In this document: one piece after another, positions 26,502 through 32,086 of the stretch
Position numbering within the stretch: the stretch's first letter is position 1
Layout of the letters: each line of letters begins with the position of its first letter
Assembly (NCBI GenBank): GCA_947460855.1
Contig: CANHGU010000007.1
Span: forward strand, 1 to 32,086
DNA from: Candidatus Nanopelagicaceae bacterium
Lineage (GTDB): Bacteria > Actinomycetota > Actinomycetes > Nanopelagicales > Nanopelagicaceae
DNA: 32,086 nucleotides
Reading direction: 5' to 3'
Position numbers and translations under genes: made by a program
The notes under the pieces: generated by a model
What the model was told of the DNA's origin: nothing
The model's database searches: none
The model's input: only the letters and a program-made list of their open reading frames with translations

Positions 26502-28747
26502 ATTATCGACTACTTTTAATAGGTAGTTCTTTATGGTTTGGTGCGGCGTTAGTCGGGTTCTTACCTAGCATAAAATTACTACTGATCATTGCCTTAATTG
26601 GTTTCATCTTTATTTATAGAAAAAGTTCATACTCAATAATACTGATTGCAGTTTTAGTAGGGTGTTGCTTAATCAGTATCAGACAATTTGCCTTAAACAA
26701 CCAGCTTCTGATGGCACATTTTGGTGATACGGCTGAGGTTGAGGGAGTAATTCAATCTGATCCGATTATTAAAGCTGGCAAAATTATTGGATCTAGATTA
26801 CAAGATGATCAATTCAGTGTTCTATTTAAACTAACAAAAATTGAAGGTGTATCAGTTAATTTACCCACGCGCCTTAAATATGATTTAAATTCTAAAGTAG
26901 GAATTGATCAAAAAGTAAAATTGAAAGCAAGATTTATAAAAAGTAAGGAGCGTAAAGTTGCGGCGCTACTAATTGCTAATGGAAAGATTTCCATATTAAC
27001 TGACTCCAGAAAGCTATTCTCTACCACATCAGGGATCAGAGATAGTTTTAGAAAATTGGTAAAGCATTCCGATGCAGGCTCTCTTATTCCAGGAATGGTG
27101 CTCGGAGACACTTCGCTGCAAAACTCAGTATTTGCCGACAAAATGCGAAGAGTGGGACTTTCCCATTTGACTGCAGTCAGTGGAGCAAACTTCGCACTGG
27201 TCGCCTCTTTTTTGCTTTGGCTACTTCAATTCATAGTCGCAAAGATTCGAATTAGAATTCAAATTGTTACCTTAATTCTTGTTTTATTTATATTTCTAGT
27301 TCGACCAACACCATCTGTACTACGTGCTTCAGTAATGACTGGCGTTCTTTTATTCGCAAAACTAAGAGGTGAAAAATCAACTGGTATACCAGCATTAGGT
27401 TGTGCAATTGCATTACTTATATTACTTGACCCATTCCAAGCAATTGACCCAGGATTTTCATTATCTGTACTAGCAACCGCTGGAATCTTAATATTTTCGC
27501 CGGTTATTAAATATAAGTTAGGTAATTATATAAAGCATGAGTGGCTAGTCGAAGCAATTTCAATTCCAGTAAGTGCAACTTTATTTTGTATCCCAATTAT
27601 CGTTTTGCTATCTAGCCAACTCTCTCTAATTACAGTACCAGCTAATATTTTAGTTGCTCCAGTAATTGCACCAATAACTGTTCTTGGATTTATAGCAGCT
27701 GTTTTTTCTCCTTTTATTCCAACAATTTCAACGATATTACTATTCATCGCAACTCCAATAGCTAATTGGATTGTCACGATCTGCCAAATAATGAATAGTT
27801 CGCCGGTAATTACTTTTAATCAAAGCGGATTTTTTATTGCAACATTTATACTATTGATCACTGCAGCTCTAACCAAGAAACTTTGGCTATCGGGTGTAGT
27901 AATACTTTTATTAGTTTTGCAATTATTTTTTAACTCGATGGTATGGCCAGGAAAGAACTGGCAAATTGCTAATTGTGATGTCGGACAAGGTGATGGGTTA
28001 GTTATAAATCTTGGCGATAGCAGCGGATTGGTTATTGATACCGGTCCAGATCCGCTCAAAATCAATCAGTGCTTACATAAATTAAAGATAAAGAAAATTC
28101 CGTTGTTAGTCCTAACTCATTTCCATGCGGATCATGTTGGAGGTCTTTCCTCAGTTATCAAAGATCGAAAGATAGGGCAGGTCTGGATATCTAATTTATT
28201 AGAGCCTGAAGCAAGTTATAAATCAGTACTAACACTTTTAAAGGGAATTGAACTTCGAACCGTTAAAGAGGGAGACAGATTTACTTCCAGTAACAATAAT
28301 TTAGATATTATGGTGTTGTGGCCAAGGGCTATTACCCAGGATTTTCAAACTTTGCCGGGCGATGGTTCAACAGTTAATAACTCAAGTATCTCTCTAATTA
28401 TTAGGATAAAATCACTTTCCATATTTGTAGCCGGCGATATTGAACCAGCAGTACAAGAGATAATTACAAAATCTGGCTACTTAGCAGCAGTAGATGTTTT
28501 AAAAGTATGCCATCATGGATCAAAGTACCAATATCTACCGATGCTTGATCAGCTTAAACCGAAGATTGCCATTATCAGCGTTGGTGCTGGTAATTCATAT
28601 GGACATCCCGATCCGGAGTACATAAATGAGTTGAAGCGAAGAAATATTAAAGTTCTGCGCACGGATATCTCAGGTGGAGTCTCACTTGCTCCACCTAATA
28701 GGATCAGGGTTACTGGCAAAGAATGGTGGCAAATTAGATGGGGTTAG
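26498..28747 (+). CDS. comEC: Competence protein ComEC/Rec2 (start uncertain; first ATG in track is 26711)
   Basis: DNA internalisation TM domain and C-terminal MBL domain LTHFHADHVGGL; in-frame coding-like sequence DYRLLLIGSSLWFGAALVGFLPSIKLLL... upstream of 26711 indicates a longer N-terminus. Confidence 0.85.
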   Translation: MDYRLLLIGSSLWFGAALVGFLPSIKLLLIIALIGFIFIYRKSSYSIILIAVLVGCCLISIRQFALNNQLLMAHFGDTAEVEGVIQSDPIIKAGKIIGSRLQDDQFSVLFKLTKIEGVSVNLPTRLKYDLNSKVGIDQKVKLKARFIKSKERKVAALLIANGKISILTDSRKLFSTTSGIRDSFRKLVKHSDAGSLIPGMVLGDTSLQNSVFADKMRRVGLSHLTAVSGANFALVASFLLWLLQFIVAKIRIRIQIVTLILVLFIFLVRPTPSVLRASVMTGVLLFAKLRGEKSTGIPALGCAIALLILLDPFQAIDPGFSLSVLATAGILIFSPVIKYKLGNYIKHEWLVEAISIPVSATLFCIPIIVLLSSQLSLITVPANILVAPVIAPITVLGFIAAVFSPFIPTISTILLFIATPIANWIVTICQIMNSSPVITFNQSGFFIATFILLITAALTKKLWLSGVVILLLVLQLFFNSMVWPGKNWQIANCDVGQGDGLVINLGDSSGLVIDTGPDPLKINQCLHKLKIKKIPLLVLTHFHADHVGGLSSVIKDRKIGQVWISNLLEPEASYKSVLTLLKGIELRTVKEGDRFTSSNNNLDIMVLWPRAITQDFQTLPGDGSTVNNSSISLIIRIKSLSIFVAGDIEPAVQEIITKSGYLAAVDVLKVCHHGSKYQYLPMLDQLKPKIAIISVGAGNSYGHPDPEYINELKRRNIKVLRTDISGGVSLAPPNRIRVTGKEWWQIRWG

Positions 28748-29682
28748 TTTTAATCCAAGGCGGAGAAAGTCTGTTAGCTGATCGAGCCATTTCAGAAATC
28801 ACAACTTCATTCCCTAATGCCCAGGTCACTAGTTTGTCAGCTAGCGAGATTGAGGTTGGAGTTATCACTGATAGTTTAGCTCCATCCTTGTTTTCTGATA
28901 CCAGGATTGTTGTAATTAAAGAAATTCAAGATTTGGCATCTGAATGTAGTGACGAGGTTGCAAGTTACTTAGAGAATACAGATGAGAATCTAACTTTAGT
29001 ACTTTGGCATAAAGGTGGGGTCAAAGGCAAAGCGCTTGTAGATAAAATTAAAAAAGCAAAAGCCGAATTAATCACAGCTGAAGTTATTAAAAAAGATAGT
29101 GAAAAGTCTGACTTTATTCGAAATGAGTTTAAGCGATTAGAGAGAAAGGTAAGCACGGAGGCTATTAGCGCCTTAATTGATTCACTTGGAAGTGACCTAA
29201 GAGAATTAAGTGCTGCCTGTTCACAGCTTGCCTCTGATGTAGCTATAAATAAAATTATTGATGAAGATGATGTTAAGTCTTATCAACAGGGCAGAGTTGA
29301 AAGTACTGGATTTGATGTGGCTGATGCCGCAATTGATGGTAAGACAGCTATTGCCTTAATTAATTTACGAAATGCGATTGCAACTGGAACTGATCCAGTT
29401 TTAATTGTTAGTGCATTAGCATCTTCTCTTAGAACTCTTGCGAAAGTATCTGGCGAATCTCGAAGTACTAAGTCATTCGAGTTAGCGTCAACATTGGCTC
29501 TTCCGCCTTGGCAAATTGATAAGGCTAGGCGCCAATTAACTGGCTGGAGTGAGAGCGGCTTAACAAAGGCGGTAATTGCTGTTGCAGCTGCTGATGCAGA
29601 TATAAAAGGTGCCGCTTCAGATCCTATTTACGCCCTTGAACGGGCGATAATGACCGTTTGTTCTGTGAAAGGTAGTAGATAA
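28738..29682 (+). CDS. holA: DNA polymerase III subunit delta
   Basis: Delta-subunit architecture, canonical position between comEC and rpsT. Confidence 0.9.
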   Translation: MGLVLIQGGESLLADRAISEITTSFPNAQVTSLSASEIEVGVITDSLAPSLFSDTRIVVIKEIQDLASECSDEVASYLENTDENLTLVLWHKGGVKGKALVDKIKKAKAELITAEVIKKDSEKSDFIRNEFKRLERKVSTEAISALIDSLGSDLRELSAACSQLASDVAINKIIDEDDVKSYQQGRVESTGFDVADAAIDGKTAIALINLRNAIATGTDPVLIVSALASSLRTLAKVSGESRSTKSFELASTLALPPWQIDKARRQLTGWSESGLTKAVIAVAAADADIKGAASDPIYALERAIMTVCSVKGSR

Positions 29683-29684
29683 TC

Positions 29685-29701
29685 ACGCTCAGTTTGAGCG
29701 T
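29685..29701. other. Hairpin ACGCTCA-GTT-TGAGCGT between holA and rpsT
   Basis: Perfect 7-bp stem, 3-nt loop; no downstream T-run, so not a classical intrinsic terminator. Confidence 0.55.
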
Positions 29702-29775
29702 AACCGCCCAACGCTGATACCCTACGGCTCTTCTTAAATAAGTTTTTAAGATTCAAAGAGAAAAGGTAATCCTAA

Positions 29776-30045
29776 GTGGCAAATATTAAGTCCCAGATAA
29801 AGCGTATTCGCACCAATAATAAGGCGCAGGATCGCAATAAGGCATATCGCTCAGCACTTCGAACTGCTATTCGTAGATTTCGTGATGCTGTTACATCTGG
29901 TGATGCTGCAAAGATTAAAGCTGAATTTACTGATGCATCACGTTCATTAGATACAGCTGTTTCTAAGGGTGTAATTCATGCCAATAATGCAGCAAATAAA
30001 AAGTCAGCGATGGCCAAGTTGGCCAACAAAGCTGGCGTTCGTTAA
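29776..30045 (+). CDS. rpsT: 30S ribosomal protein S20
   Basis: [37 protein letters not shown] start. Confidence 0.98.
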   Translation: MANIKSQIKRIRTNNKAQDRNKAYRSALRTAIRRFRDAVTSGDAAKIKAEFTDASRSLDTAVSKGVIHANNAANKKSAMAKLANKAGVR

Positions 30046-30070
30046 TTTTCTAGACTCTGCGAAGGCATAA

Positions 30071-31936
30071 ATGCCTGCCATCTCGATAGCTAAAGCACCG
30101 CAACCTGCTGCCACAAATCCTGCGCAAATACGTAATTATTGCATTATTGCCCATATCGATCATGGTAAATCTACTTTGGCAGATCGAATGCTAGGAATAA
30201 CTGGTGTAGTTGAAGACAGAAATATGCGTGCACAATATTTAGATCGCATGGATATTGAGCGCGAACGCGGTATCACGATTAAGAGTCAGGCAGTTCGCCT
30301 ACCTTGGCGATCTGGCTTAGATAATCAAGAATATGTACTAAACATGATTGATACACCTGGCCATGTTGATTTTACATATGAAGTTTCACGCTCACTCGCT
30401 GCTTGCGAAGGTGCAGTTTTGCTAGTTGATTGCGCACAGGGAATTGAAGCTCAAACGTTGGCAAATCTCTATTTAGCAATGGAGAATAACTTAACGATCA
30501 TTCCAGTTCTAAATAAAATAGATTTACCTGCTGCTCAGCCGGAGAAATTTGCTGAAGAGCTAGCGAATTTAATTGGGTGTAAACCGGAGGACTGCTTAAG
30601 AGTTTCTGGTAAAACGGGTGAGGGAGTTGAAGCGTTGCTTGATCAAATTGTTAAACAAATTCCACCCCCTGTTGGTGATCCAAAGGCACCTACCAGAGCT
30701 TTAATTTTTGATTCAGTCTATGACTCCTATCGAGGTGTTGTTACCTATGTGCGTGTTGTAGATGGTCATCTATCACCACGTGATCAAATTCAAATGTATT
30801 CAACTGGGGTACGCCATGAGATGTTAGAGGTTGGTGTTATTTCACCAGAACCTATAGCAAGTAAAGGATTAGGTGTTGGCGAGGTAGGTTATTTGATCAC
30901 TGGCGTAAAAGATGTACGCCAATCTCGAGTTGGTGACACAGTAACTACCTATAACAATCCAGCTACCGTGGCACTTGCTGGCTATAAAGATCCTAAGCCG
31001 ATGGTTTTTTCTGGTCTGTTTCCGTTAGATGGCGCCGAGTACCCAATGTTGCGTGAAGCGCTAGATAAATTACAACTAAATGATGCCGCCCTAGTTTTCG
31101 AACCAGAGTCCTCCGCAGCGCTTGGTTTTGGATTTAGATGTGGATTTCTTGGTCTACTGCATATGGAAATTGTGAGAGAGCGACTTGAGCGCGAGGCTGG
31201 TTTAACATTAATTTCAACGGCACCAAGCGTGGTTTACAACGTAACACTTGATGATGGCAAAAAAATAGTTGTGACAAATCCATCTGAGTATCCAGATGGA
31301 AAAATTGCCGAAGTGCAAGAGCCAATCGTGAAGGCAACAATATTGGCCCCAAGTGAGTTTATTGGAACAATTATGGAGTTATGTCAGCAACGTAGAGGCG
31401 TGCAAAAAGGAATGGATTATCTGTCAGAAGATCGAATCGAAATTCGCTATACGTTACCACTGGCTGAGATTGTCTTTGATTTTTTTGACCAACTTAAATC
31501 TCGTACGCGCGGCTATGCCTCATTAGATTATGAACCAATTGGCGAAGAACCAGGTGATTTAGTCAAGGTTGATATTTTGTTACAAGGTGAAAAAGTAGAT
31601 GCATTTAGTCAAATTGTTCATCGCGATAAAGCTTATGCCTACGGTGTTTCCATGACTGGAAAATTACATGAATTAATTCCTCGGCAACAGTTCGAAGTTC
31701 CAATTCAAGCTGCAATTGGTGCAAAGATTATTGCCCGCGAAAACATAAGAGCTATACGCAAGGATGTATTAGCAAAGTGTTATGGTGGTGATATTACCCG
31801 TAAGCGCAAACTACTCGAGAAACAAAAAGAGGGTAAGAAGCGTATGAAGATGGTAGGGCGAGTAGAGGTACCGCAGGAGGCATTTATTGCTGCGCTAACA
31901 ACCGACTCAGATAAAGCGAGTGAAAAGAAGAAGTAA
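30071..31936 (+). CDS. lepA: Elongation factor 4
   Basis: [25 protein letters not shown]; LepA C-terminal domain [22 protein letters not shown]. Confidence 0.98.
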   Translation: MPAISIAKAPQPAATNPAQIRNYCIIAHIDHGKSTLADRMLGITGVVEDRNMRAQYLDRMDIERERGITIKSQAVRLPWRSGLDNQEYVLNMIDTPGHVDFTYEVSRSLAACEGAVLLVDCAQGIEAQTLANLYLAMENNLTIIPVLNKIDLPAAQPEKFAEELANLIGCKPEDCLRVSGKTGEGVEALLDQIVKQIPPPVGDPKAPTRALIFDSVYDSYRGVVTYVRVVDGHLSPRDQIQMYSTGVRHEMLEVGVISPEPIASKGLGVGEVGYLITGVKDVRQSRVGDTVTTYNNPATVALAGYKDPKPMVFSGLFPLDGAEYPMLREALDKLQLNDAALVFEPESSAALGFGFRCGFLGLLHMEIVRERLEREAGLTLISTAPSVVYNVTLDDGKKIVVTNPSEYPDGKIAEVQEPIVKATILAPSEFIGTIMELCQQRRGVQKGMDYLSEDRIEIRYTLPLAEIVFDFFDQLKSRTRGYASLDYEPIGEEPGDLVKVDILLQGEKVDAFSQIVHRDKAYAYGVSMTGKLHELIPRQQFEVPIQAAIGAKIIARENIRAIRKDVLAKCYGGDITRKRKLLEKQKEGKKRMKMVGRVEVPQEAFIAALTTDSDKASEKKK

Positions 31937-32086
31937 GTGAATCTTGCATTCTATATTCATATTCCTTACTGCGTTAAACGCTGTGGCTATTGCGACTTCA
32001 ATACTTACACTCCAGCTGAATTGCAACTAACCGAAGGGTTAAAAGAGATATCAAACTCTTACATTGATTTAGCTATTAAAGAAATC
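31937..32086 (+). CDS. hemW: HemW / coproporphyrinogen III oxidase-like radical SAM protein, 5' end, truncated by window edge
   Basis: GTG start; MNLAFYIHIPYCVKRCGYCDFNTYTPAELQ with CxxxCxxC; follows lepA. Confidence 0.93.
   Translation, partial: MNLAFYIHIPYCVKRCGYCDFNTYTPAELQLTEGLKEISNSYIDLAIKEI

Noticed and set aside
26711-28747. comEC starting at the first ATG (26711)
   Set aside because: Would remove two likely TM segments encoded just upstream in the same frame; reported as start-uncertain instead.
29733-29750. AT-only inverted repeat CTTAAA-TAAGTT-TTTAAG before rpsT
   Set aside because: Weak A/T stem, expected by chance in AT-rich leader.
1-32086. CRISPR array, transposon/IS, phage or tRNA/rRNA genes
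   Set aside because: No regularly spaced repeats, transposase/integrase motifs or cloverleaf/rRNA sequence seen on reading.

Overview
The window is about 32 kb of a compact, fairly low-GC actinobacterial chromosome. Gene content and order look like a streamlined planktonic actinobacterium, possibly acI/Nanopelagicales; that placement is inference. Most of it is conserved housekeeping DNA on the + strand: pnp(3' end) - M16 peptidase - dapB - glutaredoxin-like - [azlD/azlC on -] - thyX - dapA - rnj - ftsK - rodZ-like - rimO - pgsA - cinA C-domain - clgR-like - tetR-type - DUF3046-like - recA - recX - miaB - miaA - dapF - hflX - membrane protein - [five-gene minus-strand island] - comEA - comEC - holA - rpsT - lepA - hemW(5' end). 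The main accessory feature is the minus-strand island at 20980-25689. It encodes a proline racemase/hydroxyproline epimerase, a DapA-family (hydroxyproline deaminase-like) protein and a three-part FAD/2Fe-2S amino-acid dehydrogenase, so it is a likely 4-hydroxyproline catabolic operon. The best non-coding candidate is a GC-rich leader of about 150 nt between an SOS-box promoter and recA, with mutually exclusive hairpins. Other points worth checking: comEC has no canonical start codon, both convergent gene junctions share a TTAA stop overlap, -10-like hexamers sit 6-9 nt upstream of several start codons (leaderless mRNAs), and inverted repeats enclose several putative -10 elements. I did not see strong evidence for a wholly new multi-gene system, mobile element, CRISPR array, tRNA or rRNA.
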